From: Novosphingobium mathurense
GTDB taxonomy: Bacteria > Pseudomonadota > Alphaproteobacteria > Sphingomonadales > Sphingomonadaceae
Length of the DNA stretch: 64,000 nucleotides
Direction: 5' to 3'
Assembly: GCF_900168325.1 (NCBI RefSeq)
Contig: NZ_FVZE01000006.1
Span: 186,001 to 250,000 of the forward strand
Shown here: positions 1 to 8,364 of the stretch, piece after piece
How positions within the stretch are numbered: position 1 is the first letter of the stretch
Layout: the number at the start of each line of letters is the position of its first letter
The notes under the pieces: model-generated
The model's database searches: none
What the model was told of the DNA's origin: nothing
The model's input: only the letters and a program-made list of their open reading frames with translations
Translations under genes and position numbers: made by a program

Positions 1-480
1 GGCTTCCATCACCGGTCGCGCCGCTTCCACCGCTTCGTTGCGCCCGCCGCACATCAGCGTGAGCGTGCCCTTCTCGGCGCCGATCTGCGAACCGGTCATC
101 GGCGCGTCGATGCAATGGACCTGCAGGTCGCGCGCTTCCACCGAGATCTGGCGGGCGATGCGCGCCGATACCGTCGTGTGGTCGATGAAGACGCCGCCCT
201 TCTTGAGCATCTTGAAGACGCCATTGGGTCCGAGCACGACTTCGGCGAGGTCGTCGTCGTTGCCCACGCAGGTGATCACCACGTCCGCGTCCTGCGCCGC
301 ATGCGCCGGGTTCGCGGCGATGCGATGGGCGAGTCCGGGATTGTCCTCCACCCATTTCTGCGCGCGTTCGGGCGAACGGTTGTAGATGGTGAGCTCATGG
401 CCCGCCTTGGCAATGTGCCGCGCGATAGCGCCGCCCATCACGCCGAGGCCGAGGAAGGAAACCTTGCGTCGTTCGGTCAT
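1..480 (-). CDS. NAD(P)-dependent oxidoreductase, 3-hydroxyisobutyrate dehydrogenase family (partial)
   Basis: The gene starts at an ATG at 480 and runs leftward off the window, so only about the first 160 residues are visible. Near the N-terminus there is a Rossmann dinucleotide motif, FLGLGVMGGAIA, followed later by DAPMTGSQIGAEKGTL. The latter matches the DAPVSGG substrate-loop region of beta-hydroxyacid dehydrogenases. Members of this family oxidise 3-hydroxyisobutyrate or reduce small aldehydes such as succinic semialdehyde. The substrate cannot be told from this fragment, and the catalytic lysine lies outside the window. It is divergent from the threonine ammonia-lyase gene across about 100 bp. 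Confidence 0.85.
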   Translation of the reverse strand, partial: MTERRKVSFLGLGVMGGAIARHIAKAGHELTIYNRSPERAQKWVEDNPGLAHRIAANPAHAAQDADVVITCVGNDDDLAEVVLGPNGVFKMLKKGGVFIDHTTVSARIARQISVEARDLQVHCIDAPMTGSQIGAEKGTLTLMCGGRNEAVEAARPVMEA

Positions 481-579
481 AGCGATGTCTTCTAGCGAGG
501 GTCCGTGACGCTATCAATCTAAGCCGGGCCTCAGCCCACGCTTTCAATTTGCCCCGGTTTCCTTTACCCGCGCCACCCT

Positions 580-1833
580 ATGGACCAGCAAACGCTCAAG
601 ACCGCCCCGGGGACCGATGGTGCCCTGCTGACTGCCGACGACGTTCGTGCGGCGGCGATGCGAATTATGGGCAAGGTCGTACGCACCCCGACGCTGCACT
701 CCAATACGCTGAGTGCGATCACCGGTGCGGAAATCTGGCTGAAGTTCGAAAACCTGCAGTTCACCGCCGCCTACAAGGAGCGCGGCGCGCTCAATGCCCT
801 GCTGCTGCTGTCCGAAGAACAGAAGCAGCGCGGCGTCATTGCCGCTTCGGCAGGCAATCACGCGCAGGGGCTGTCGTACCACGGCACCCGCCTTGGCGTG
901 CCGGTGACGATCGTCATGCCCAAGACCACCCCGCTGGTGAAGGTCATGCAGACCGAGAGCGTGGGCGGCAAGGTCGTGCTCGAAGGCGAAAGTTTCGACG
1001 AAGCCTATGCTCATGCGCGAAAGATGGAGGCCGAGCTTGGCTTCACCTTCATCCATCCCTTCGACGATCCGCACGTCGCCGCCGGTCAGGGGACTGTCGC
1101 GCTCGAGATGCTCGAGGACGTGCCCGAGATCGATACGCTGGTGCTGCCGATCGGCGGTGGCGGCCTTGCCTCGGGCATGGGTACCGTTGCGCGTGCGATC
1201 AAGCCGGGCATCGGTCTGATCGGCGTCGAGGCGCAGCTCTATCCCTCGATGTACAACCTGCTCAAGGGCACCAACCTGCCGGTCGGCGGCGATACGCTGG
1301 CCGAAGGCATTGCGGTGTTCGAGCCGGGCAAGTTCACCTCAAAGGTGCTGCGCGGCCTGCTCGACGAGTTCCTGCTGGTGAGCGAATCGCGCATCGAAAG
1401 CTCGCTTGCCCTGCTGCTTCAGATCGAGAAGACCCTGGTCGAGGGCGCCGGTGCGACCGGCCTCGGCGCGGTCATGGCCAACCGTGAGTTGTTCGCCGGC
1501 AAGAAAGTCGGCATCGTACTTTCGGGCGGCAATATCGACACCCGCCTGCTTGCCAACGTCCTGCTGCGCGACCTTGCCCGTTCGGGCCGACTCGCGCGTC
1601 TCAAGATCGGCCTGCAGGACCGCGCCGGTGCGCTCTACAAGGTCGCCAAGGTGTTCCACGAGCATAACGTGAACATCGTCGAGGTGCTGCATCACCGCAT
1701 ATTCACCAATCTGCCGGCCAAGGGACTGCTGACCGAGATCGAGTGCGAGGCGCGCGACCGCGAGCAGCTCGAGACGCTTGTTTCGGCCCTGCGCTCTGCC
1801 GGATACGAAGTGCGGCAGGTCGAGACCGACTGA
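580..1833 (+). CDS. ilvA: Threonine ammonia-lyase (threonine dehydratase) with C-terminal ACT domain
   Basis: This 417-residue PLP enzyme deaminates L-threonine to 2-oxobutanoate and ammonia, the entry step of isoleucine synthesis. The PLP lysine is Lys66 in the FTAAYKERGAL block. A phosphate-binding SAGNHAQG motif and the glycine-rich GGGGLASG loop follow. Residues from about 330 form an ACT regulatory domain, beginning near RLKIGLQDRAGALYKVAKVF. The length matches the short threonine dehydratase class with one ACT domain rather than the 500-residue biosynthetic IlvA of enteric bacteria, so a catabolic (TdcB-like) role is also possible. An SDR gene follows on the same strand 77 bp downstream. 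Confidence 0.93.
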   Translation: MDQQTLKTAPGTDGALLTADDVRAAAMRIMGKVVRTPTLHSNTLSAITGAEIWLKFENLQFTAAYKERGALNALLLLSEEQKQRGVIAASAGNHAQGLSYHGTRLGVPVTIVMPKTTPLVKVMQTESVGGKVVLEGESFDEAYAHARKMEAELGFTFIHPFDDPHVAAGQGTVALEMLEDVPEIDTLVLPIGGGGLASGMGTVARAIKPGIGLIGVEAQLYPSMYNLLKGTNLPVGGDTLAEGIAVFEPGKFTSKVLRGLLDEFLLVSESRIESSLALLLQIEKTLVEGAGATGLGAVMANRELFAGKKVGIVLSGGNIDTRLLANVLLRDLARSGRLARLKIGLQDRAGALYKVAKVFHEHNVNIVEVLHHRIFTNLPAKGLLTEIECEARDREQLETLVSALRSAGYEVRQVETD

Positions 1834-1910
1834 ACCCTTCCGGTTTCCGGCCTCGTCAGGAAACCGGCCAGGCGTTGAAACCCGAACGCGATGCCGCGCG
1901 TTGCAGGTGC

Positions 1911-2708
1911 ATGGCGCTCGATTATCTCGACTTCACCGGCGATTGCGTCGTCGTGACCGGCGGCAGCTCGGGGATCGGGAAGTCCTGCGCCATGGCGCTG
2001 GCCGGACGTGGGCTGGCGGTAGCGATTACGCACTTTCATGATCCGGACGAGGCCGACGAAGTGATCGGCCGGATTCATGCCAATGGCGGGCGGGCCATCG
2101 CCTGCGATGCCGATGTCGGTGACGAGGATGACGTCGAGGCGCTTTTCGCAGCTGCCGAATCCGCCTTTGGCCCTGTCCGCCTGCTGGTGAACAGCGCCGG
2201 CCGCAACATGAGCGGGACGGCGGTGCAGGACATGAGCCTGGACCATTTCGATAGGGTCATGCGTGCCGACCTCTATGGCCCGTTCCTCACCTGCCGGCGT
2301 TTCGTGCGCGGGCTGGAAGGCAAGGATAACCCCGGGGGCGGCGGCAGGATTGTCAATGTCTCATCGATTCACGAAGCGGCGCCGCGGGCCGGGGCCGTCG
2401 ATTACGACAGCGCCAAGGGCGGGTTGGCACAACTGACCGCCACGCTTGCACTCGAACTGGCGCCGCGCGGCATAGCAGTGAACGGTGTGGCGCCGGGCAT
2501 GATCCTGACTCCGATGAACCAGTCGGCGCTCGACGATCCGAAGGAGCGGGCGCGCAGGGCCCGGGCGATCCCTTGGGGCCGGGCCGGACGTCCCGAGGAA
2601 GTGGCCGAGCTTGTCGGCTACCTGCTGTCCGATCGCGCCGATTATATTACCGGGACCACGGTTAAGATTGATGGGGCCCTTTCGCTCAAGGTAGCGCAAG
2701 ATGCCTGA
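1911..2708 (+). CDS. SDR family oxidoreductase, glucose 1-dehydrogenase-like
   Basis: This is a 265-residue classical short-chain dehydrogenase. The cofactor motif TGGSSGIG is at residues 16-23, the NSAG motif at 94-97, the catalytic serine around 151, and the YxxxK pair is Tyr165 and Lys169 (YDSAK). The C-terminal GRAGRPEEVAELVGYLLSDRADYITGTT stretch is typical of the family. The open frame extends further upstream, but it would overlap ilvA there. The ATG at 1911 begins directly before the first beta strand and is the better start. The substrate is unknown. Members of this class act on sugars, acyl-ACPs or many secondary alcohols. Confidence 0.85.
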   Translation: MALDYLDFTGDCVVVTGGSSGIGKSCAMALAGRGLAVAITHFHDPDEADEVIGRIHANGGRAIACDADVGDEDDVEALFAAAESAFGPVRLLVNSAGRNMSGTAVQDMSLDHFDRVMRADLYGPFLTCRRFVRGLEGKDNPGGGGRIVNVSSIHEAAPRAGAVDYDSAKGGLAQLTATLALELAPRGIAVNGVAPGMILTPMNQSALDDPKERARRARAIPWGRAGRPEEVAELVGYLLSDRADYITGTTVKIDGALSLKVAQDA

Positions 2709-2923
2709 TCGGGAATGGACCAGTCAGAGAAGTGCTAAGGTTTTGATTCACTTACGCCCCGAACCGGGACAAGTTGCCGCGGTCAGGGGGGCTGCGGGTC
2801 GAAACCTCCGGTTCGAGGCCAGTTTTGTAGTTAAAAGACTTTCAACTAACTGCCTGCGCATGCATATTCGGTCTGCAACTGAAAGGCCGATGGTCGCAAG
2901 CAAGTAAAGGAAGAGGCGCCTCC

Positions 2924-3763
2924 GTGACGGCTCCCGTTCGATTTCCGAGGTTCTTCGTGACCAGCCCCGCGCCGTGCCCCTATCTGCCTGGGCGCAGCGA
3001 GCGAAAGGTGTTCACGGAGCTCAAGGGGCCGCACGCGGACTCCCTGAACGATGCGCTCAGCCGCATCGGCTTCCGTCGCAGCCAGACCGTCGCCTATCGC
3101 CCCTCCTGCCTTGATTGCAATGCCTGCGTCTCGGTGCGTGTCGTCGCCAGCGAGTTCACGCCCTCGGGCACGCAGAAGCGCATGCTGAAGCGGAACGGAG
3201 ACCTGATCGCCACCGTCTGCCGTCCGTGGTCGACCGGTGAGCAGTTCCAGCTCCTGCAAAAGTATCTCGGCGCGCGCCATCCCGAAGGCGGCATGACCTC
3301 GATGGACGAGGTCGACTTCGCCGACATGGTCGAGCACACGCCGGTCACCAGCTACGTCGTCGAGTATCGCGAACCGTCCGCCGACGGCGTGACGCCGGGC
3401 CGCCTCGTCGGTGCCTGCCTTACCGACCGCCAGTGCGACGGGCTGTCGATGATCTACAGCTTCTACGATCCGGAGCACGATTCGCGGGCAGGGCTGGGTA
3501 CCTACATAATCCTGGACCACATCCATAAGGCGCAGGAAATGGGCCTGCCCTACGTCTATCTCGGCTACTGGGTCGAAGGTTCGCCGCGGATGCAGTACAA
3601 GGTGCGCTACCGCCCGATGGAACGCCTTGGCCGTTCGGGCTGGGAACGTTTCTCGCCCGAAGAGCAGGACAAGCTCATCGCCGCCGTGGTCAAGAACCCG
3701 GACGGGCACGGCAAGGCCGGTGCCGGTGGGCGCAAGGACGGGGTCCCCTCCATCGCCAACTGA
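2924..3763 (+). CDS. bpt: Aspartate/glutamate leucyltransferase (arginyltransferase family)
   Basis: This enzyme transfers leucine or arginine from a charged tRNA to acidic N-termini, marking proteins for ClpS-ClpAP in the N-degron pathway. The 279-residue length and motifs fit Bpt/Ate: the N-terminal CPYLPGRSERKVF block, the cysteine cluster CLDCNACVSVRV near residue 65, and the conserved GYWVEGSPRMQYK segment near the C-terminus. The start is a GTG at 2924, preceded by an AAGGAAGAGG ribosome-binding site. It appears to be a single gene. A gap of 215 bp separates it from the SDR gene upstream, where I see only an imperfect AT-rich inverted repeat around 2825-2850. Confidence 0.93.
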   Translation: MTAPVRFPRFFVTSPAPCPYLPGRSERKVFTELKGPHADSLNDALSRIGFRRSQTVAYRPSCLDCNACVSVRVVASEFTPSGTQKRMLKRNGDLIATVCRPWSTGEQFQLLQKYLGARHPEGGMTSMDEVDFADMVEHTPVTSYVVEYREPSADGVTPGRLVGACLTDRQCDGLSMIYSFYDPEHDSRAGLGTYIILDHIHKAQEMGLPYVYLGYWVEGSPRMQYKVRYRPMERLGRSGWERFSPEEQDKLIAAVVKNPDGHGKAGAGGRKDGVPSIAN

Positions 3764-3787
3764 CGATCCGGCCTGGCGCGCATTGTG

Positions 3788-4372
3788 TCAGCCGCGGTAG
3801 AGAGCCGCCTCTTCAGCGCGCCGCTTTTTCAGGCCGGGTAGCGGCTTGCCGTCGTTGTAGATCCACTTCGCAAATTCCAGGGCCGCTTCGGCAAAGCGCT
3901 TCTCTCTGTGCAGGCGGGTGAGCGTGGCCTTGCGGATGGCGCCGGTGTTGTAGTGGAACGAGACGAGGGCATCGAACTGCCCCTGCGTCGTCGCGGCATC
4001 GCCCAGCGCTGCATGAACTTCGTCCACGAAGCGCACGATGTCCCTGTCGAAGCGGGCGTCGCACTGTTCCTGTGTCCAGACCAGGCCCTTGCGGATGTCC
4101 GATCCGGTCGAGCCCCAGCCGATCGTCCAGGGCTCGCCTGTGGCGCTGCCGGGATCGGGATAGGCTTCGAAGCGGCCATCCGGTCGGCGTCGCGCACAGC
4201 CTTCCCACTTGCGAATCAGGGAACGGCCTGCCTCGCCCAGCGTGAAACCGGCAGCGGCAGGGCCGACGTGGTTTGCGCTGTCGATGGCGGCGTCGAGCAG
4301 CGCCACGTCGGATGGCCTGAAGCCGCGGCCCAGAAGCTGGCGCACGGCATCGAAAATCGGTTTGCGATTCAT
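3788..4372 (-). CDS. GH24 lysozyme (phage-type endolysin-like muramidase)
   Basis: This 194-residue protein has a T4-lysozyme-type catalytic core. Glu57 lies in KWEGC, Asp73 in YPDPG and Thr83 in WTIGWGST, in the usual Glu-Asp-Thr order of family GH24. The block FDALVSFHYNTGAIRKATL is the typical second half. The enzyme would cleave peptidoglycan glycan strands. About 45 residues precede the catalytic core and resemble neither a Sec signal nor a signal-anchor, so export is unexplained. No holin, spanin or other phage gene is nearby, so this is either a domesticated phage lysozyme or a cell-wall remodelling enzyme. Confidence 0.88.
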   Translation of the reverse strand: MNRKPIFDAVRQLLGRGFRPSDVALLDAAIDSANHVGPAAAGFTLGEAGRSLIRKWEGCARRRPDGRFEAYPDPGSATGEPWTIGWGSTGSDIRKGLVWTQEQCDARFDRDIVRFVDEVHAALGDAATTQGQFDALVSFHYNTGAIRKATLTRLHREKRFAEAALEFAKWIYNDGKPLPGLKKRRAEEAALYRG

Positions 4373-4464
4373 AAAGGACTAACCCTTCCGGTTCGTGGGA
4401 AAGGCGATCCAAGTAAACTGCAGGCGTGTCTGTAGGAAAATGGTTTCTGGAAACCGGACAGGCA

Positions 4465-4496
4465 AAGGCCCGCTGCACCGTCGTGAAGCGGGCCTT
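4465..4496 (-). terminator. Hairpin terminator after the fasciclin gene
   Basis: The arms AAGGCCCGC and GCGGGCCTT are perfect 9-bp complements around a 14-nt loop. The hairpin starts 22 bp past the fasciclin stop and on the minus strand is followed by a short T run (TTTGCC). It lies between this transcript and the lysozyme gene. Confidence 0.7.
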
Positions 4497-4518
4497 CGGG
4501 TCAGTCAGGTGTGAAAGG

Positions 4519-5085
4519 TCAGATCTTCTTGAGGATTCCGGTCAGCGGAATGGCGATGCTTGAGCCGCCGGCGAGCGCTTCGCCGTCGAACGTCGCCTGC
4601 GAACCGTCCGGCGCGGAAACCGAGATTGCATCGCCTTTTCTGGTGAAGGTCAGTTCCTCGCCGCTGACCGTGGGCATCGAGACTTCGCCGTTCTGGCTGG
4701 CGTCGATTGCCGCGGAAATGTCCTGCGGGGTCAGGTAGCCCGGGATGAGGTGATCCTTGAGCAGGGCGGCAAGCGCTGCGTGGTCTTCACCGCCCGTCAG
4801 TTCCTTGGCCGAATCGCCCAGGGCCGCAAAAGCGGCATCCTCGGGCGCAAGCAGGGTGTAGCTGCCCTTGCCTTCGAAAATGCCGCTGATGCCGGTTTCC
4901 TTGAGGGCTTCCGCTACGGTCTGCAGGCCGTCCGCATCGTCGAGCAGGGCAGGCAGTGATTCGCTTTCGGGCGTGGCCAGTTCGGCGGCGCCGGTGCTGT
5001 CGTCCTCCGGCGTGCCGCCCGAACAGGCGGCAATCGCAAGACTGGCGCCGCCAAGCAGCGCGACGGTGAGGTGTTTGATCCGCAT
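4519..5085 (-). CDS. Fasciclin domain lipoprotein
   Basis: This 188-residue protein has a lipoprotein signal peptide ending in LAIAAC, with the lipid-attachment cysteine at 21, followed by an acidic Ser/Glu-rich linker. A single FAS1 domain then starts near residue 45, including the YTLLAPEDAAFAALG motif (H1 box) and LKDHLIPGYLTPQDIS. FAS1 domains mediate adhesion or bind small ligands and are widespread secreted modules. The gene begins 17 bp after the stop of the upstream Tyr-rich secreted protein and has a strong GGGAGGG ribosome-binding site, so the two are probably co-transcribed. Confidence 0.88.
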   Translation of the reverse strand: MRIKHLTVALLGGASLAIAACSGGTPEDDSTGAAELATPESESLPALLDDADGLQTVAEALKETGISGIFEGKGSYTLLAPEDAAFAALGDSAKELTGGEDHAALAALLKDHLIPGYLTPQDISAAIDASQNGEVSMPTVSGEELTFTRKGDAISVSAPDGSQATFDGEALAGGSSIAIPLTGILKKI

Positions 5086-5102
5086 CTTCGTTTCCCTCCC
5101 GG

Positions 5103-6236
5103 TCAGACAAGCAGTTCGATGGCGGCCTGCACCAGCCGCGTGGTGGGATCGATCTGGTAGACGTAGCCATCGCTGTAGCGATACATCGCGTCCGGTCCGT
5201 CATAGTACTGGTCGCGATAGTCGTAAGGCACGTTGTAGACGTCGTAGCCCATCGGCATCGGCTGGCCGATCCGGATGTCGTTGCCGGTCAGCAGCGCTGC
5301 GACCGAATGGATCGCGGAGGTATCCGGATCGACGCGGTAGATCGTGTCGTCATAATACCGATAGCCGTTTGCCGGGCCGAGATCGTAGTAGCTGTCGTAG
5401 TAAGTCGGCAGCGTCACCGGCTGGTAGGTGGAAGGCCAGACCTGGCCGATTCCCAAGGCACCGCCCAGCAGCGGGATGTAACTCAGGATGCTGTCGCCTG
5501 CGCCAAGCCGCAGCATGTAGCCGTCGGCATAGCGGTAGCGATAGGACCGGTCGTAATCGTTGAAGTACCACGCCGGGTCTAGCCAGCTGACATCGCGCGG
5601 CTTGGCCAGGCCGGGCGGGGTGCAGCCGTTGTATTTCTTGGCGAGGCCCGGCGGGCAGCCATCGTAGGGATGGCGCCGGTCGAGCGAAGCCCAGTCGAAG
5701 CTGCGGCGATCGATGACCACGCGGACCCGGTCGTTGGTGGGGACGACGAAGTCCCTGCCGCCATGGCCCTTGTAGGTGACGCGCTTGATGTCCTTGCGCT
5801 CGGGCGGGCGCGGGCCGGCGGCAAAGGCCTTGTCGTCCGCGTTTCCGGGGCGAGTGTCGTTGGCTTTCTTGTCGACCTTGTGGTCCGCCATGCGCTGCGG
5901 GGCATCTCCGGCCTGCGGGTGCTTTTGTGCCTTGGCCGGAGCGTCGTGGACCGGCGACTGCATGGTCTGGCGTGAGGCCTGCCTTTCGGTCTTCTCGGGC
6001 TTGCCTTGGGCATCGCCGCCGCCAGGTGCCTTGGCAGGCTTGTTGTCGGGCCTGGATGTCGCAGGGCCCTTGACGTCGCCTTGCGGCCCCCTGGCATTGC
6101 CGAGCGCGGCTTGCTTGCCGCCGCCCCGGTCCTTGCCGTGATCGCTGCCATGGTCGTTGCCGCCGGGCGCGGCGGAGGCGGCCCCGGCGATCAGGGCCAG
6201 GCTCGCCACGCTGCCGATTAAGATCCTTTGCATCAT
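5103..6236 (-). CDS. Secreted protein with low-complexity linker and three Tyr-rich repeats
   Basis: I do not recognise a named family with certainty; parts resemble RcnB-like periplasmic proteins. A Sec signal peptide (ending near AGAASA) is followed by about 130 residues rich in Gly, Asp, Lys, Ala and Pro. A domain beginning KDIKRVTYKGHGGRDFVVP follows, then two CPPGLAKKYNGC/CTPPGLAKP segments. The C-terminal third holds three diverged repeats of about 58 residues, each opening with YRY.D. A strong AAGGAGGT lies upstream. ATG codons at 6236 and 6233 both fit it, while a GTG at 6242 lies inside it. It is co-directional with the fasciclin lipoprotein gene, which suggests an envelope role. Confidence 0.75.
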   Translation of the reverse strand: MMQRILIGSVASLALIAGAASAAPGGNDHGSDHGKDRGGGKQAALGNARGPQGDVKGPATSRPDNKPAKAPGGGDAQGKPEKTERQASRQTMQSPVHDAPAKAQKHPQAGDAPQRMADHKVDKKANDTRPGNADDKAFAAGPRPPERKDIKRVTYKGHGGRDFVVPTNDRVRVVIDRRSFDWASLDRRHPYDGCPPGLAKKYNGCTPPGLAKPRDVSWLDPAWYFNDYDRSYRYRYADGYMLRLGAGDSILSYIPLLGGALGIGQVWPSTYQPVTLPTYYDSYYDLGPANGYRYYDDTIYRVDPDTSAIHSVAALLTGNDIRIGQPMPMGYDVYNVPYDYRDQYYDGPDAMYRYSDGYVYQIDPTTRLVQAAIELLV

Positions 6237-6410
6237 TTGCACCTCCTTGGGTTGGCAGTTGCAACGCGGATCGGCGACAGTTCGTTCCCTCGGGGCTCTC
6301 CGTCGCTTCGGGCGAGCGACGGGGTGGACCGCTCGCGATTAATCGTCGCTGACTGCAGTGTGCATTTGTCATCACAAAGGGCGGCGGCGGCAGCGGACAG
6401 CACGGAAAAG

Positions 6411-6434
6411 GGCGCCTGGATTGCTCCAGGCGCC
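6411..6434 (-). terminator. Rho-independent terminator of glnA
   Basis: A perfect 10-bp stem, GGCGCCTGGA paired with TCCAGGCGCC, surrounds a TTGC tetraloop and is followed on the minus strand by CTTTTCC. It lies about 44 bp past the glnA stop codon. Confidence 0.88.
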
Positions 6435-6477
6435 CCACTCGGCGAACCGATTGTCCCTTCCGGAGAAGGGAGCGAAA

Positions 6478-7887
6478 TCAGGCGCTGTAGTACATGTCGA
6501 ACTCGACGGCCGACGGCGTGGTTTCCCAACGCAGCACTTCCGGCCACTTCAGTTCGAGGTAGGATTCGATCTGGTCGGCAGTGAACACGCCGCCCTCGAT
6601 GAGGAAGTCGTGGTCAGCGGCCAGAGCTTCGAGAGCTTCACGCAGCGAACCGCAGACGGTCGGCACTTCGGCGAGTTCGGCCGGCGGCAGATCGTAGAGG
6701 TTCTTGTCCATGGCGTCGCCCGGATGGATCTTGTTCTTGATGCCATCGAGGCCAGCCATGAGCAGCGCGGCGTAGCACAGGTAGGGGTTGGCCATCGCGT
6801 CGGGGAAACGGAATTCCACGCGCTTCGCCTTGTCACCCGCACCGTAGGGGATGCGGCACGAGGCCGAACGGTTGCGCGCCGAGTAGGCGAGCAGAACCGG
6901 GGCTTCGTAGCCCGGCACCAGGCGCTTGTAGCTGTTGGTGGTCGGGTTGGTGAAGGCGTTGAGGGCCTTGGCGTGCTTGATGACGCCGCCGATGAAGTAC
7001 AGGCAGGTGTCCGACAGGCCGGCATACCCGTTACCGGCGAAGGTGTTCTTGCCTTCGTCCCAGATCGAGATGTGCGTGTGCATGCCCGAGCCGTTGTCCT
7101 TCATGATCGGCTTCGGCATGAACGTGGCGGTCTTGCCATAGGCCTGAGCGACCATGTGCACGACGTACTTGTAGATCTGCATGCGGTCGGCGGTGGTGAC
7201 CAGCGTACCGAAGGTCAGGCCGAGTTCGTGCTGCGCGGCAGCCACTTCGTGGTGGTGCTTGTCGCAGGGCAGGCCCATTTCGATCATGGTCGTGACCATT
7301 TCGGCGCGGATGTCGACAGCCGAGTCGACCGGAGCGACCGGGAAGTAGCCGCCCTTGGCACGCGGACGGTGAGCCAGGTTGCCCTGGTCGTACGACTTGT
7401 CCGAGTTGCCCGGCAGTTCGATGTCGTCGAGCTTGAAGCCGTTGCCATCGTAGCCGTCGTAGAACTTCACGTCGTCGAACATGAAGAATTCGGCTTCGGG
7501 GCCGACGTACACGGTGTCGCCGAAACCGGCAGCCTTGACGAAGGCTTCGGCGCGCTTCGCGGTCGAGCGCGGGTCACGGCCGTAGAGGTCGCCGGTCGAG
7601 GGTTCGACGATGTCGCAGAACAGGATCAGCATCGGGGTGGCCGAGAACGGATCGGTGTAGACGGCATCGAGGTCGGGCTTGAGGATCATGTCCGACTCGT
7701 TGATGGCCTTCCAGCCTTCGATCGACGAACCGTCGAACATGAGGCCGTCTTCCAGTTCGTCCTCACCAAGAACCGAGGACACCATCGTCAGGTGCTGCCA
7801 CTTGCCCTTGGGGTCGGTGAAGCGGAGATCAACCCACTCGATTTCCTCGTCCTTGATCTTCTTAAGGACGTCCTTTGCACTTGCCAT
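6478..7887 (-). CDS. glnA: Glutamine synthetase type I
   Basis: This enzyme condenses glutamate and ammonia with ATP to make glutamine and is the main ammonium-assimilation enzyme. The 469-residue length is standard for GSI. Visible landmarks are the DGSSIEGW loop, the GPEAEFFMFD metal-binding block, HHHEVAAAQHE, the KPIMKDNGSGMH ATP-binding region, and NLYDLPPAE near residue 397, which holds the tyrosine adenylylated by GlnE in type I-beta enzymes. The gene follows glnB in the same direction with a gap of about 140 bp. Activity is probably controlled by adenylylation through GlnB and GlnE. Confidence 0.98.
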   Translation of the reverse strand: MASAKDVLKKIKDEEIEWVDLRFTDPKGKWQHLTMVSSVLGEDELEDGLMFDGSSIEGWKAINESDMILKPDLDAVYTDPFSATPMLILFCDIVEPSTGDLYGRDPRSTAKRAEAFVKAAGFGDTVYVGPEAEFFMFDDVKFYDGYDGNGFKLDDIELPGNSDKSYDQGNLAHRPRAKGGYFPVAPVDSAVDIRAEMVTTMIEMGLPCDKHHHEVAAAQHELGLTFGTLVTTADRMQIYKYVVHMVAQAYGKTATFMPKPIMKDNGSGMHTHISIWDEGKNTFAGNGYAGLSDTCLYFIGGVIKHAKALNAFTNPTTNSYKRLVPGYEAPVLLAYSARNRSASCRIPYGAGDKAKRVEFRFPDAMANPYLCYAALLMAGLDGIKNKIHPGDAMDKNLYDLPPAELAEVPTVCGSLREALEALAADHDFLIEGGVFTADQIESYLELKWPEVLRWETTPSAVEFDMYYSA

Positions 7888-8025
7888 TTCCGTTGTTCTC
7901 CAGTCTTGCCCTGCCGCCGCGCGGAAGGGGATCAGGGGTTATTGGCACTCCAGGAATTCTACCGGCCCCCCGTGCCGGATTGTTCCCCAGTCCGGCTCAA
8001 GCCGGAATTTGAGAAAGCCCTCGGA

Positions 8026-8364
8026 TCAGAGGGCGTCGTCGTCCCGTTCGCCGGTGCGGATGCGCACCGCGGTCTCGACCGGGATGACGAAGATCTTGCC
8101 GTCGCCGATGCGGCCGGTCTGCGCGGCTTCGGCAATCGCCTCTACCACGCGGTCCGCCAGGGCGTCGGCCACGACGACCTCGAGTTTCACCTTGGGCAGA
8201 AAGTCTACGACGTACTCGGCACCGCGATAAAGCTCGGTATGCCCCTTCTGACGCCCGAAGCCCTTTGCTTCGGTGACGGTGATGCCCGAAACGCCCACTT
8301 CGTGAAGCGCTTCCTTCACTTCATCGAGCTTGAACGGCTTGATGATGGCTTCGATCTTTTTCAC
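8026..8364 (-). CDS. glnB: Nitrogen regulatory protein P-II
   Basis: PII reports the nitrogen and carbon state of the cell by binding ATP/ADP and 2-oxoglutarate and by uridylylation. The 112-residue protein carries the T-loop sequence RGAEYVVDFLPK with the uridylylated tyrosine at position 51, the B-loop TGRIGDGKIFV, and a C-terminal RTGERDDDAL. Being followed by glnA is the classical glnBA arrangement of alphaproteobacteria. A candidate sigma-54 promoter lies upstream at 8448-8464. The neighbour argues for GlnB rather than GlnK, as no amtB is visible. Confidence 0.97.
   Translation of the reverse strand: MKKIEAIIKPFKLDEVKEALHEVGVSGITVTEAKGFGRQKGHTELYRGAEYVVDFLPKVKLEVVVADALADRVVEAIAEAAQTGRIGDGKIFVIPVETAVRIRTGERDDDAL

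Noticed and set aside
1743..1910. Upstream extension of the SDR gene
   Set aside because: It overlaps the end of ilvA and lacks family sequence. The ATG at 1911 is directly before the dinucleotide-binding fold.
2701..2907. A 68-codon plus-strand frame between the SDR and bpt genes
   Set aside because: It has no ribosome-binding site or recognisable domain and overlaps the SDR stop.
3788..4372. A prophage at the lysozyme gene
   Set aside because: No other phage gene, attachment site or base-composition break was seen around it.
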